Assembly: GCF_004798865.1 (NCBI RefSeq)
Contig: NW_025336480.1
Coordinates: 20,278,604 to 20,342,603, forward strand
Length of the DNA stretch: 64,000 nt
Direction: 5' to 3'
From: Varanus komodoensis
Lineage: Eukaryota; Chordata; Lepidosauria; Squamata; Varanidae
This document shows, one piece after another, positions 37,193 through 49,330 of this stretch; position 1 is the first letter of the stretch; each line of letters starts with the position of its first letter. The translations under genes and the position numbers were made by a program. The notes beneath the pieces were generated by a model, which was not told the origin of the DNA, searched no databases, and worked only from the letters and a program-made list of their open reading frames with translations.

Positions 37193-37440
37193 CACCCTCC
37201 GCACAGCAACCGGCAGCCAGCCTGCAAAGCGGAGCAAACCACAACTATGCTAAGCATGCCAGCTATTCAACAACTTGAAACTGGTCAACAAGTCAAAGTG
37301 GAGCAGGGCGGCGAGTTCCTACAAACAGCAGCCGCCGCCGCCGCAGCAGCGAGCAGGCGAGCTCCGCAGAAGGAACAACAGCTGGGGTCCCCCTGCGAGC
37401 GACAGCAGTGCTCGAGGGAAGCGGGAGGAGGAGCAGCAGC

Positions 37441-37468
37441 GCTGGCTGGCTGGCTGGCTGGCTGCTGG
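37441..37468. repeat. CTGG tetranucleotide run
   Basis: About six GCTG/CTGG units in tandem within the CpG island. No gene assignment. Confidence 0.85.
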
Positions 37469-39040
37469 CGAAGGGGACGGAGGGAGGGCCTCCCTGCTTG
37501 GCATGTGTGCAGAGCGGGGGGAGGGGACGCTTGTTTGTGTCGCTCAACTTGTGCCGGACTTTTTTTCCACAGCCCCCCTAAGACCCTCAGTCCCTATTCC
37601 CCACCCCGCCCCCTCTCCGCGCCCAAGCGGAGGTGAGCGAGCTGGAAGCCCTGTCCTGGCCATTGCGTAACTCTCTCCAATCGCGCGGTGTGTGTGAATG
37701 GGGGGGGGTGGCTTTGCTACGAGGAGCAAAGCTTCTGGCTGCCTCTCTCGCTCGCTCTAGTTCTGCGCAAGACTGGCTCGGCGGGGACCGGGCTTTTCTC
37801 GGGGTGGCCGAGCCGCCAGGCCTGAGCCGGGCTCCCCGCGCCTGCGGTCGCGGAAGGCGCTCGAGCCTATTCCCTTCGAGCCGAGCCTATCGACCCAACC
37901 GCAGGCAGGGGAGAGTTGCTCCCCGCACGCTGAGCCCCGCTGCCTTTTGCAGTCTAGTTCTGAACTTTTCCGTCCGGCACATCGCAGCGCTGTTACAGGC
38001 AACGCAGCCGCCACGAATCCAAACAAAATCCATCAACTTTCCCCGCCTCCTCTCGTTATCAATGAACTCCGCTTTACAAGAGAGCTAGCCACGGCCTTAA
38101 ATTCGAGTTGTGTAGGTGCAGTTGGTCGGTGGATGCCCGAGCGGGGAAGCAGATCCGTCTCCGCAATCTTTCATAGCTTCTTGCCCTGTCCATAAGGAAT
38201 AATGGAATTCGCAGGGTTTCCTCTTTAGAAAGACAATCGTTTGGGGTATTACCATAATTCTGCCTCCTCTTGGGCAAGGCACCCGGACCTGTTCATCACT
38301 GCTGCATTTTCTTTCAGTCCACCACAATCATCCAAAATTATTAATTTTAAAAGCAGGGATGCTGGTAAATCAGAAGGGAGAAACTGGCCCCTTCTTCTTT
38401 CTTCTTGGATATTTGTTCTTATCTGGGAAACTAAAGAAGACAGTTTCCTCACCCTTCCTTTTATATAAAGTCAAGATTGGGTACCTCAGGATTTAACCAG
38501 TGCACAACTCTGGTAGGAAGGCTTATTGTAAAATTACCTAACAGTCATGTTTAAGAAGTATAACTTTTTAAAAGTATAATAAAAATTCATTCCAGCACCT
38601 TAAAACATGGGCTGCAACCCCCAAATCATCTCAAATAATTTTGGCTGTTAATTGTTCACGAAACCAGCAGTACATTGGAACAATAAAGTTTTAAGACCTA
38701 CCATAAAATTGATTATTAGTCATTAGTATCAAGACAGGCTTGGGCATTACATTCCAAATGTTCTGTAACGGTTTGTAATCAATCAAACTGATGATCTTCT
38801 TACAATTAAACTCCATTTTCAGTGAAAGCACCATTTCAACTGAAAGAGCTTTTTTTAAGACCCTATGAACTGAATCTATTTAAATATGAAACTAAATGTT
38901 TTAAAAATGCAGCTTATTTGTAAGATCCACTCTGTTACAATTTACTCCCAAGTAGAAACTTGCCCCATAGTACGATCACAAAGAAGGACTTCATCCTTTC
39001 TGTAATTTTCTTTCAGTTTCGTTATGGCAGTACTTTATAG

Positions 39041-39175
39041 CCTAATGTTTGCTTAGAATTAAGTCCCTCTGAATTTAACAGGGCTTACTCCCAAGTATGT
39101 GTACATAACCTAAGACTGCAGTCCTAAACCTTCTTACCAGGGAGTTCTACTAAGCTCAATGGGGTTTGTATGCTA
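39041..39175. repeat. two adjoining copies of the 'AGGATTGCAGCC' palindromic repeat, opposite orientation
   Basis: The first copy (about 39041-39122) runs from TGCTTAGAATTAAGTCCCTC to CATAACCTAAGACTGCAG. The second (about 39113-39175) starts from the same ACTGCAGTCC and reads TCTTACCAGGGAGTTCTAC then AAGCTCAATGGGGTTTG in inverse order. The copies share their junction. Confidence 0.7.
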
Positions 39176-42100
39176 AGGACTGAATATGAAGGGGCAAGGT
39201 TATTTCAACAATGCAGCATACAGATAATTTAAAAGGATATTGGCTTTAATACACAAAAACTACCCCCATCAGACTATAGTCATATTTTTGGAAGGTTTCA
39301 GTTTTATAACAGTAATTTTAGAGGAAGGCAGATTAAATAATAGCTGGATATTTTTCCCTTCCTGCAAATTTTTACAGTCTTATTTTTGATAAATTATTGA
39401 AGAACTGAATAGGTTAGGGCTAGTTAAAAAGCAATGTCAAGGTTATGCCTAGCTGGACTCCTGTACAAGAGGATACAAGAATCTGGTTTATCTACCATCT
39501 TGTGAGGACAAGATCTCCGCTTGGGTTTTTTTTTTTAATTTTATTTTATTTGTTGCTATACATAGTGGGATATAATAAAACTGGATTTCCAAGAATTTAT
39601 TCCCTGTGTAGGATACCAAGATTTCTCTTTATATAGAATTTCAGATTTCTTACGAGCAGAATTTAGATAGTTTGGCGGGAGGTGGCAGATAGAATGAGCA
39701 ACCCTGGCTGAATTTAAGCGGCAGACATCAAACGAGCTATATGTTCCATTAAAACACACACACTTTAAGTCTGCATCACCAAATTTAGAAGTAGAGTTGG
39801 CTGCCAGGAACCAGCATGAGAATGTCAGATGTAGCCTAAACTCCCACTCCCATTCTGTTCTATTACAAGTACAAGGCCAGTTTCAGTAAGCTGATGAACA
39901 CTACAGACGTTCTTCACTGCTGCATGCATCTCTCTCTCTCTAAACATGTTATCTCTCAAAACAGCAACTCCCCACACACCATGAATGAACTCTATCAAAT
40001 TCTTCTAGGATTTATGGGTTCATTAAAACACCTCACCCAGGTTCATTCAACTACCCCTTCAAGGTAAGAAGCATAATTGAAAATAATGAAGAATCAAAGC
40101 AAGGTCCACAGCCCTGTTCTGGAGGCACAAACCTGCACTCTTGGCCCCATCGCGACTCCAGCTCCCCCCTGCACGGGCTGCCAGTTTTCCATATCAGTCT
40201 GCGAAATGGATGAGGTGTGTGGGGGTGGGAATGGGGGGGCTTTTCCAACTGCTCTAACCAGTTGCAGCAACACGCAACAGCTGCTGTGCAACCAAGGAGC
40301 CATGCGGTAGCACATCACACACAGGTCTGGGGCAGGGCTGCTTGTGCTAGGCCAGTGTTGCTGTGTGGTAGATAATCAGGGACAGCTCTTTTGTCTCTGG
40401 TTTACCATGTGAGTCAATTCCACAATCAATACCTAATGTAGGTGGAATTCACAGATCATGTAAGCATGTAGTAACTGAGGAGTAGCCATGGACACTTTGT
40501 GCCCAGAACAACAAATTCACGTCATTGTGATGAATGAGCAACTTCTCGGAAAACAACTGTTACCTCTAACTATGGGTGCTTCCAGATCATGCAATCGCCC
40601 TCCGTCATTCACAGAACTTTACGGGAGATCCAGATGGTGGTGTTCTCCAGTGGTAACGCTCCTGTGTTTTCTCACTGCTTCTTCTGTCTTTTTTTCTTTC
40701 CTCAAAAAATCTGTTAAGGAGGAAAGATAGGATAACCACACAGTCATTTGAGCATCGGCGCCCTCCCATTTTAGCAAGCTCCAGGTTTGGAAACATTAGA
40801 GCTAGAAACCTCTTGCCTGTAACTCCTAGGTAGCTAGGCAAATAATAGTAGTAAACAAAAATAAAAGAATCCAATCATTATTAATTATTCTTTATGTTGA
40901 AACATGTATCCATTATTTGCTAATTTAGACAAAACACATTGAAATTCTGTAACAGAAAGCTGTAACGTTATCTAAGTGCTTTAGACTTACTGCAAAGGAC
41001 GTAAATGTTTTTTAAACATAGGTGGCTGCTCTGGAATCCATGGTGGGAAAAACTATTTTTTTAAAATGTGATTAGAGACTCACAGGAAGAAAAAGGGGTA
41101 TGTTAGGTCAAGAAGTGTTAGCCAGCCTGAGCTCCTTCCTTTTCCTTGAAAACAAAATAGTGGACATAGGTGGAAATATCAGTGAGCAAGGGGAGAAGGC
41201 AAAAAATGCTGGCCTTGTAGAAAACAAAATCAGCGTGTATGTTTTTCACTGTATTTTTATTTCATGGATCCGTTAATCTGGGGCACAATTAAGCTAAAAG
41301 TTAAACACACTAAAATCAAGGGAATGTGCTTAACTTTGGCAGGCGCATGACCTTGAATAGAGTTCTGTTTTATTTCTGGAGCACTTGAAGTAGTTGTGGA
41401 GGGGAGAAAGAAATTCTCCCCATCTCAGTTTCTCTAAGGATTTTGCAATTAGTTTGTCCTGTTTTCAAAATTGAATCGAATGGATGCATTAGGATGCATC
41501 CATTGTCTGATTTTTACTATTAAATATTGTATATTATGTGTGCAGGAACAGTTTTTTGAGTTTTCAGTTCCTTTATTTCATTTGCATCTTTATTGCAAAA
41601 GAACAACTTTGAGAGGATTGTATGTAAGACTACTGAATTACTCTTTCATTGTGTTTTCAGTGTGTAGTAAAATACTGCACAAAAAGTATCTTTATGACAT
41701 TTTCTTAGTATACCGTCACAAAGAGATTGATGATGATAATCCATTAATATGTACACTGTTAAGGATGCAGGATCATCTTCATCTTTTTTGCACAGTGAGT
41801 GTACATTTGTTGCACAAATTCATATTCAAAAGGAAACTGTGAGCCTCCATTTAGTGGAGCAGAATGTACTATCATCATATACACCTTACATCATCCATAC
41901 CTTCTCTTCCTCCTTTGCATATACTCAGAGATTTAAAAGATTGCCTTGACATGGAAACTATGGACTGTTCTAACTATGGCTACTAACTCAGAGCAGGATT
42001 AAAGTGTGGTTTCACTGCCCAGTTGAAGTAACCAGCATTAAAACATACCATGATGTCCTGAGTTGAGATGAAATAGGAAATTGTGGTTCATTAAAAAATG

Positions 42101-42416
42101 AAAGCTTTTGATACATCCTTGGCATATGCAAAGGGTGAGGCCAGAGGAGGGTGTGTGTGTTCAAGATTCAGTTGTATAAGTGTTTGAACAGGGCCATTCT
42201 GTATAACATTAGTTAAAATTGTGCCTTCGGTGTTGGAATGATACACATTCCCAGCACCCAGCACTCAACGTTTTCCTCAAATAGCATATAAATAGCTATC
42301 CAAGTTGATATATGGAGTATGCTTACACATTTATTCCAGGTCAAACTTGACATTTTAAATACTGGTAATTAGACTTGAGCCATACCCTCCCCCATTCCTA
42401 ATGCTGGCACTTTTCC

Positions 42417-42417
42417 T

Positions 42418-42461
<44 letters not shown>

Positions 42462-42462
42462 T
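42417..42462. repeat. CTTT tetranucleotide microsatellite
   Basis: About 11 uninterrupted TTTC units. Probably length-polymorphic. Confidence 0.97.
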
Positions 42463-44484
42463 GCAAATGTTTTGATTTTCAAAGTTATCATTATTGATGT
42501 TGTTCTGCCTTACTGTGCGGTGCAATTTTTTCAATACTGTTTCTGTGGGAAAGGGCTTTGCAGAAGGATGTGATTGTAGCATGAGCTTGTAAAAAAGGGC
42601 TTATGGACACAGTCCACTAAGCCTTTCTAGCACAGGCCCCACTGACTGTCGTGTGGGTAGCCATGATGTGGAAGCATTTCCTGTAAGAACCTATCTGGGC
42701 AAAGCTGACTGCAATCCAAATAGACTCCCATCCATAAATGCAGTCAGGAACCTCTTTCCCTAAATTGGACTCCAAGAGCTGCTATGTTCATGCTTAGTTA
42801 TCCCCTATCACAGTAGCCGTCATGACAGAAAGAACTTTATTGCTACCCTGTCATCTCAAAATACACACATTTACCTTATGAAACTTTTCAACATGCTTGT
42901 GAGAGTTATCCACAAAGCATCAAGTTGTGCGCGCGCGTGTGTGTGTGACCAACGTGTTTGTAGCTGGGGGTTTAAAAGCCCTGAGTGTGGGCTGGATGGC
43001 ATACCATGGAACGGGCAAATTAACTAACTTTCACTGCTTTGAGAAGTGTGTGCACTTATTCTGACACCCTTGTCAACAGCTGGGATGCTCTCTCTTTGCT
43101 GGCAGCTACTGCAGAAGGAAACCCTCTGCTGCCAGAGGCTGAGTGTGCTGTAGTCTTTGCAGCCCAAGAAACCGTGGTGTCAGCTGAAAAGGACAGTCTC
43201 CACAATAACAGAATACAGAAGTTGACAGGCCTTTCATTTTTCCAGACAGCTTATTTATAACTGCAAGGGTAGCCCAAGCTTTTACTTTTACAGGGTCGTT
43301 AGGATGTCGTTTCTGCTTCTTGAGGAACAAAAGAAACCCACCATTTGCTGCTGAAAAATATCCTTTGCCTTGCATTTGATGTTTAAGTGAACCAGCACCT
43401 TCCAAAACGTAACACATCTTAACTTGACTTTTGTTCCACACAGGTTACCTCTCACAGTGAGGCTAGCATTATTAGGAAGAGATGCCTTGGTGTCAAGTGA
43501 GAAAAATGTTCCTTCCCAGTACATCAAGTGAAGCTGCTGCTTTTCAGTGAAGCAAAGCAAGGATATCTGTTTAAAACAAGCCTTCAGAAGTTGTAATCAT
43601 GCTGTTCCTCCCTACGCTGCCCCCCCAACTAGCAGTTGCTGAGTAGCTAAGGTGGTTCTAAATAAAGAACTGGAGTCAACAACAGGAAATAACTCCCACA
43701 GAAAAAGAGAGAGAGAGAGAGCGGAATACAAACTCTCACCAACTCTTGTACGCAGCTGACAACGGCCTTTTTGTTCCATGCACATTGCGCCTAAAACCAT
43801 TGCTTTTCAGAGCATGCACTTGCCTTTTCATCAAAACAATCAAACCTGTCTTTTGCACAGGAGCAGCTCAGCCCCCCCCCCCCCGCTGGTGTTGAGCTTC
43901 CACCTCTCAGACTCCACCCACCCACCCCTCCCACCGCTTTAGCCTCCACTGCTGCAGTCCTACACTCCAGTGTGAAAATAAAGAAGCACTTTTGTAGGGG
44001 TGGGGGAATTCTTATGCCCCCCCCCCAGCATCCTTGGAAAGAGAATGGTGGGGGGAAGCCGAAGGGAAGAGGAGGTGGGGTAGATGGAACTGGTTCTGAG
44101 TTTCAGCATTAAATGGAAAGAGACAGCTGCCACGGAAATGCAGGAAGAGAAAGGGTACCGGCCTGCCCCCCACCCTGATTCCCACCTTCATTCCACAATG
44201 CTTAAGTCCACAATCAGAAACATTTAAAAATGCTGCATTCACTCAGAAGTAGTGATAACACTGGAAATATTCACTGATTAAATAGAAAGAATGGTTCATT
44301 TTCCAAAATAATTTGGAGGCGCACCAGGACTCAGCGTAAAACTAACAGGAGCTTTTATAGATGCACAAAATTACCCATGGGCCACATTCTGCCTGGCCCA
44401 AAAGCCTGAACTTACCTAGAAGGAGAAAGTGATGAGCATAATGTGTACTTCAGCAGGCAATGAAAAGCCTAGTCAATTGCAGGA

Positions 44485-44605
44485 GCTGCCCCAACCTGCT
44501 GCTGCCAGGATGCGTTTGGCTGCAACCAATGGCCATGCCAGCTCCCACAGAATTATGGGAATTGCAGTCCGACCCATCTGGAAGACATCAGGTCGGGGAA
44601 GGCTG
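44485..44605 (+). repeat. 'CCTTCCCCAACCTGGTGCCCT' palindromic repeat
   Basis: Nearly full copy: GCTGCCCCAACCTGCTGCTG at one end, ATTATGGGAATTGCAGTCC in the second arm, and ATCAGGTCGGGGAAGGCTG at the other end. The centre has AACCAATGGCCATGCCAGC, as in the 59951 and 61745 copies. Confidence 0.85.
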
Positions 44606-45467
44606 AACGACAGAGTGTTTGCAGCTAGGACTCAAATGCAATTCCAGTAGCCAAAGTGTCCAGTGTCTCAAAGAACCTTGAACTTTGTTATATTACAAGC
44701 AGTTCAAGTCACTTTCACATAACGGGTTTTAAGATGCACTTTTAAGTGCTTGATGCTGTTGACTTTCCCTACCAAAATGAGGGACAGGGAAAATGTTACT
44801 CCTTTAGTCTGAGTAAAATGGTTGCCATTGCCACTGCAGATCCATCCTCTGAGAATGTCATCTGGGAAGGCTAATATTATAGAATTATTTCCCCTTCCAA
44901 CCCCAATGTAACTGATCACAATCTTAACACCTAAATGACCCAGCTGAGGCCAAGACCATCAGGAATAAGGAGTTACATTATCTGGCTCACTATGTGGATA
45001 ATGCCTGGGGAGTTGTTTCCAAAGCTAACTACAGCCTAAACATGCTATGCAGCCAAGAACCAGCCTCCTGGCACACCCCAAACTGACAAGCTGCTCCAAC
45101 AGACAACCTGTTTAATGCTGACCTTCCTCATGATGCAAAAAAGTGCTGAGATATTAGGAATGAGCAGGAAGTGAATTCTTGCCTTTCTGAGGAAGCTCAA
45201 GCAAAAGCCAGCAAGTTTGAGGTAGGAAAGATGCATGTATAGAACAGCTTCTGCTTGAGTTGTTTATCAATACCCCTGTGCAATGGGCTTGAAAGAATTT
45301 ACACAAATGAAGTCCTAAACTGGTAAAACAACAACAGTAGAGTCTTTTCTTGGCGCTATGTTTTTAAAGGTTTGTTCAGCAGAATAACTATTAGGGCCAA
45401 TATACCTAAGTAAATTGTGTGCACACAATATGCACAAGGTGTCTCAGTTTTAACTGTATCACCTGCT

Positions 45468-45600
45468 GTTGTTACGTGCTGTCAAGTTCTCTCCAAAATG
45501 TCCTATCCATGACAGCCCGGCTCAGCCCCTGCAAACCCAAGGCTGTGTCATCCTTTATGGTATCAATCCCCTCTAATGTACAAAAGCAGAAAGGTTCTCA
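45468..45600 (-). repeat. 3'-end fragment of BovB/RTE-type LINE (or SINE sharing its tail)
   Basis: Plus strand carries GTTACGTGCTGTCAAGTT and CCAAAATGTCCTATCCATGA. On the minus strand this is the LINE 3' end, as in the longer copy at 62062 onward. Part of the usual 'CTCTGACTTATGGCGACCCT' is missing. The DIRS element begins only about a dozen bases after it. Confidence 0.75.
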
Positions 45601-45612
45601 GAAACTGGCACA

Positions 45613-45809
45613 AAAAGCAGGTTGCTTACCTGTAACTGATGCTCTTCGAGTGGCCATCTGTGCAGTCACACATATGGGGTACTGCACCTGCGCAGTGCCT
45701 GTGACCGGAAGATTGACAGCTAACGGTTTTTGGTGGGAAGCTCCGCTCCCCCTCCCCCCTGTGGCCTATAAAGAGCGGAGCATCCGCCATTTTGTTCAGT
45801 CTTTGCGAC
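45613..45809. repeat. left inverted terminal repeat of the DIRS element
   Basis: From about 45639 it is inverted relative to 51408-51575, sharing phrases such as CCGGAAGATTGACAGCTAA, GGGAAGCTCCGCTCCCC and CATTTTGTTCAGTCTTTGCG. The outermost about 26 bases (AAAAGCAGGTTGCTTACC and on) are absent from the right repeat but reappear inverted in the internal complementary region, as in the DIRS family. A TATAAA lies at 45767-45772. Confidence 0.92.
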
Positions 45810-45867
45810 TGAACGTACGCTACCTTATGGAAAAAAACTTTGTTTTTTTGTTTTGTTTTTTTGTTTG

Positions 45868-45966
45868 AGGTCGGTACCGTGAAAAAAAGGCATAGTCGGT
45901 ACCGAAAGATGCATTCACTCACCGACACCGAGTGGTAGATGCATCCACTCACCGACACCGAGCAGG
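45868..45966. repeat. 30-bp direct repeat between left terminus and internal region of the DIRS element
   Basis: AGATGCATTCACTCACCGAC at about 45907 and AGATGCATCCACTCACCGAC at about 45937 form two tandem 30-bp units. Two GGTACC palindromes (near 45873 and 45898) lie just before. No function known. Confidence 0.8.
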
Positions 45967-45980
45967 GCCGGCGGGTGGGT

Positions 45981-46073
45981 TGTGTGACTGCACAGGTGGC
46001 CACTCGAAGAACATCAGTTACAGGTAAGCAACCTGCTTTTCTTTGTCGTGGCCTCTGTGCATCACACATATGG
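45981..46073. repeat. internal complementary region of the DIRS element
   Basis: The first half (TGACTGCACAGGTGGCCACT to AAGCAACCTGCTTTT) is the inverse complement of the extreme left terminus. The second half (TTGTCGTGGCCTCTGTGCAT to CACACATATGGG) is the inverse complement of the extreme right terminus. The halves meet near 46040. This head-to-tail joining of both ends is the diagnostic DIRS feature. In the accepted model it templates completion of the ends and circularisation before recombinase-mediated insertion. Confidence 0.92.
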
Positions 46074-46115
46074 GTAGATTAACAAGCTTACCATAAAGGA
46101 GGAGGGAAGGTGTCC

Positions 46116-48086
46116 TCATTGAAGAATGGAGGAGAGAACAGCTCTACCGAAGGAGCAATCCCGTCGAGCTCGAACATCAAGACGGTAGTGCCTGGCGAAG
46201 GTGCAAGGGTTCGCCCAAGTAGCGGCTCGGCAGACGTCATCAATCGGGACCCCGGATGCGAATGCAGATGAGGTTGCAACAGCTCTAGCAGAATGGCCTC
46301 GAGGAACCGAAGGCACTTCGAGCTTAGCTAATTGATAGCATAAGACTATAGTGTGGACTATCCACTTAGAAAGTCTCTGTGGAGTGACTGGATCGCCCTG
46401 ATCCCTAGCAGAATATTTGATGAATAGTTTATTGGATCGTTGAATAGACTCCGTTCGCGATCGGTAGAAGGCTAAGCAACGCCGAACATCGAGTGAATGC
46501 AAAGATCTTTCCAATGGAGTCGACGGTGACAGAAAAAAGGCAGGCAGCACAATGTCTTGTCCCGTATGGAAAGGTGTAGACGCTTTAGGCAAAAAAGACG
46601 GGTCGAGGCGTAAAACGACCTTCTCCCTGTGAAAGTTTAAATAAGGAGGGTCTATGCGAAGAGCACAAAGTTCACTGGCCCTCCGGGCTGAAGTGACAGC
46701 TACAAGAAACACCGTCTTCCAAGAGACCAATCGCAGATCCACCGTCGCCAAAGGTTCAAAGGGGGCCTTCATAAGGGCCTGTAGAACTACAGAAAGGCTC
46801 CATGTGGGCATAACCGGTCTAATTGGTGGGTTAAGATTATATAGTCTCTTCAAAAATCTTTTGAGGATAGGATGAGAAAACAGAGGTGATCTGTCGACTA
46901 AGCCACAGTAGTAGGCTATTGCGGCTGTATACACTTTAATGGACGACGGCTTCAATCCGGAATGGTGCAATTCCAGGAGGAACTGAAGAATTTGTTGAAT
47001 GGATGAGAGGAATGGAGAGAACAAACGCGACTCAGCAAAGGCAGAAAAACATTTCCATTTAGTCTTATATGACTTCCTTGTGGATGGCTTTAAGGCAGAG
47101 TCGATGATATGCTGAATATCAGGGTGCAAAAATGTTGAATTCGGATTCGACGGGTCTTGTCTCAAACCGGATGGTACAGAGAGACCAGAGAAAGGGGAAG
47201 CACCCGAGTGACTGGGTTCGACAATTGGATCCGAGGTGGTCAAAGTCATCGTCGGTACCGACAGATTAGTAGAAGCTGTCGGATTTGTAACTTTCGAAAC
47301 CGTCGTCAGCACCAATGGAACGTCAATCATCGAATTCGCCACGCTGTTAGGTTCAATGAGAGCAAGTCCGGGTGGCGAACTGTGCTGTCCACCTGTGTTA
47401 TAAGATATGGGAGCGATGGAAGATGAAGAAATTCCCCGTGAGAGATGTTGAGTAGTTTCACAAACCACGCTTGACGTGGCCACCAAGGGGCAACTAGTAT
47501 CCCCGATGCCCGGTCGTGCACTATCTTTGCTATGACCTGCATCAGAAGAGGGATCGGAGGGAAGGCGTAAAATTCCATATTGTTCCAAGGGATCATGAAT
47601 GCGTCCCCTAGGGATGCGTGTCTGATTCCCGCTCTCAAACAGTAAGCCTCGCACACCCTGTTCTGTTGGGTAGCGAATAAGTCCACGTCGGGAAACCCCC
47701 AGTGCCGGAAAAGGTGGTTGCGCGTACGAGGATCCAGTTCCCACTCGTGAGAGGTGAACATGTGCCTGCTGAGAAGATCCGCCTGCACATTGTCTACACC
47801 AGCTAGATGAACAGCCATCAGCGTGATGTGTCTCCGGATGCACCAGTCCCAAATTTTCATAGAAAGTCTGGCTAGAGTCGGTGACTTTGTTCCCCCTTGC
47901 TTGTTCAGATAAAAGATGGCAGCTATATTGTCCGAAGTTATCTGAATGATCTGATGATGAAGGATGTCCTCGAAAGAGCACAAGGCCTTGAAAACTGCCA
48001 GTAGTTCTAGGAGGTTGATATGATTCGTGGATTCTTGATGATTCCACGTACCCTGGGTAGATAGGCCAGAGCATATCGCTCCCCAT
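46116..48086 (-). mobile_element. DIRS part: tyrosine recombinase region
   Basis: This part encodes the enzyme that in DIRS elements replaces an integrase. The recognisable domain starts near IDSALKPSTRKSYKTKWKCF (N-terminal core-binding half, about residues 330-420). The catalytic half carries the arginine of SARRASELCALR, the H-x-x-R region in PRGHSARAVATSS, and the tyrosine of FARHYRLD. These make up the R..HxxR..Y signature of phage-integrase-like recombinases. Its 5' part overlaps the RT/RNase H part in another frame by about 0.75 kb, a layout known for DIRS. The first about 300 residues of the frame look less constrained. Confidence 0.9.
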
Positions 48087-49120
48087 CCTAGAAGAGACGC
48101 GTCAGTGCCAAGGGTTATCGTAGGAGGTCGTGCCCTGAAGGGGACTCCTATCATAAGATTGGTCGGTTCCAACCACCAATGCAGAGAGTGAAGCACGGAA
48201 GATGGGATCCGAATCAGTCTCGACTGCAGATCTCTTTGAGGATGGTACACCTTGTTGAAAAAGAGTTGCAGTGGACGAAGCTGAAGCCTGGCATGTGGAA
48301 CTATAGCAACTGAGGAAGCCATATGCCCCAGGATCCTCTGGATAGACTTCACCGGGACCGTTCCCTCTCATCGGATTCGATGGATGTGGTGAGCAAGAGT
48401 CTGTTGTCTGTCCTGAGGGAGGAAGGCTTTTTCCAACGTCGAATCCAAGCGGGCTCCAATGAAGGTGAGTGTCTGTGTCGGAAGAAGAGAAGATTTCTCG
48501 GTATTAATACATAGGCCTAGGCTATTGAGCAAGGCACAAGTTGTATGGATGGCCACAAGGAGTCCTTCTCTGGACTGCGACACCAACAGCCAGTCAATGA
48601 GGTACGGATAAATTTGTATGCCCTGGAGGCGTAGGAAGGCACAGACAGGAGCCATGCACTTGGTAAAAACCCTTGGAGCTGTAGCCAGTCCAAAAGGCAA
48701 AACTGTAAACTCATAAAGTTGGGTTGCAACCGCAAAACGAAGGAAAAGCCTGTAACTTGGGTGAATTGAAATATGGAAGTAGGCGTCCTTCAAGTCCAAT
48801 GAGGCGAACCAATCCTCTCTCCTTAGCAACGGCAAAATGTTTTGAAGGATAGTCATACAAAACTTTTTCGGTACAATAAACTTATTTAAGTTCCGTAAGT
48901 CCAAAATCGGACGTAGACCACCATCCCGCTTAGGGACCGTAAAGTATCTGGAATAGAATCCATGGAGTCCAGCAGATGGAAATATTTGACGAATTGCTCC
49001 TTTACAAAGAAGTTGATGTATTTCATCGAGCAGTACCGGTGAACATAAAGTGGACCGGATCGGACTCGGTGGAGGAACGATGTCGAATTCTATTCGATAG
49101 CCATGTTGAACGATGGACAA
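47327..49120 (-). mobile_element. DIRS part: reverse transcriptase and RNase H region
   Basis: The RT part shows family phrases such as RYFTVPKRDGGLRPILDLRN (fingers), DWFASLDLKDAYFHISIHP (motif A) and LPFGLATAPRVFTKCMAPV (motif B). RNase H follows with TLGTDASLLGWGA, HINLLELLAVFKAL and ITSDNIAAIFYLNKQGG. The order and wording are those of vertebrate DIRS elements. The part is a fossil and is not in one continuous reading frame. Confidence 0.9.
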
Positions 49121-49330
49121 TACCCACCGATCAGATGTGATGGACTCCCAAATGGGGAGTCGGCTTCGAAGCTGATCCCCAGATGAGAGGGGGGTGGGTA
49201 TTGGTGGAGTGGGAGGAATGGTTCGTCAGTCCCGTCAATGTTGCCTCCGATCGTCGAAACGACAGCGGCCTTGTTGGAAGCGTTGCTGGGGCTGCAGACG
49301 GCGGCGCTGCTGTTGCTGGTGGTGTTGTGG

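Larger units (their letters stand above)
35280..38130. promoter_or_regulatory. SERTAD2: CpG island, probable SERTAD2 promoter
   Basis: This is the only long GC- and CpG-dense stretch outside the DIRS element, with sharp falls in CpG on both sides. It carries GC boxes, CCAAT motifs (for example near 36145 and 37677), a CCG run, and GCTC and CTCC runs. Minus-strand donors of form GTAAGT lie at 35563, 36183 and 36583, compatible with alternative non-coding first exons of SERTAD2. The long open frames here on both strands are compositional. A plus-strand donor-like GAG|GTGAGC near 37630 leaves room for a divergent non-coding transcript. Confidence 0.75.
38131..45467. other. intergenic DNA upstream of SERTAD2, no gene recognised
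   Basis: CpG density drops sharply after the island. Open frames such as the one at 41471-41842 are AT-rich chance frames without domain features. Homopolymer C runs lie near 43872 and 44018, and GC/GT runs near 42928-42948. In mammals the next gene upstream of SERTAD2 is SLC1A4. It is not seen here, as expected if the intergenic distance is large. Confidence 0.5.

Noticed and set aside
36713-37636. 307-codon plus-strand open frame in the CpG island
   Set aside because: Composition is dominated by Arg, Ala, Gly and simple repeats, no domain is visible, and overlapping long frames exist on both strands, as expected from GC-rich DNA poor in stop codons.
41471-41842. 123-codon plus-strand frame upstream of the CpG island
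   Set aside because: AT-rich, Cys/His/Leu/Phe-heavy translation without domains. Likely chance.
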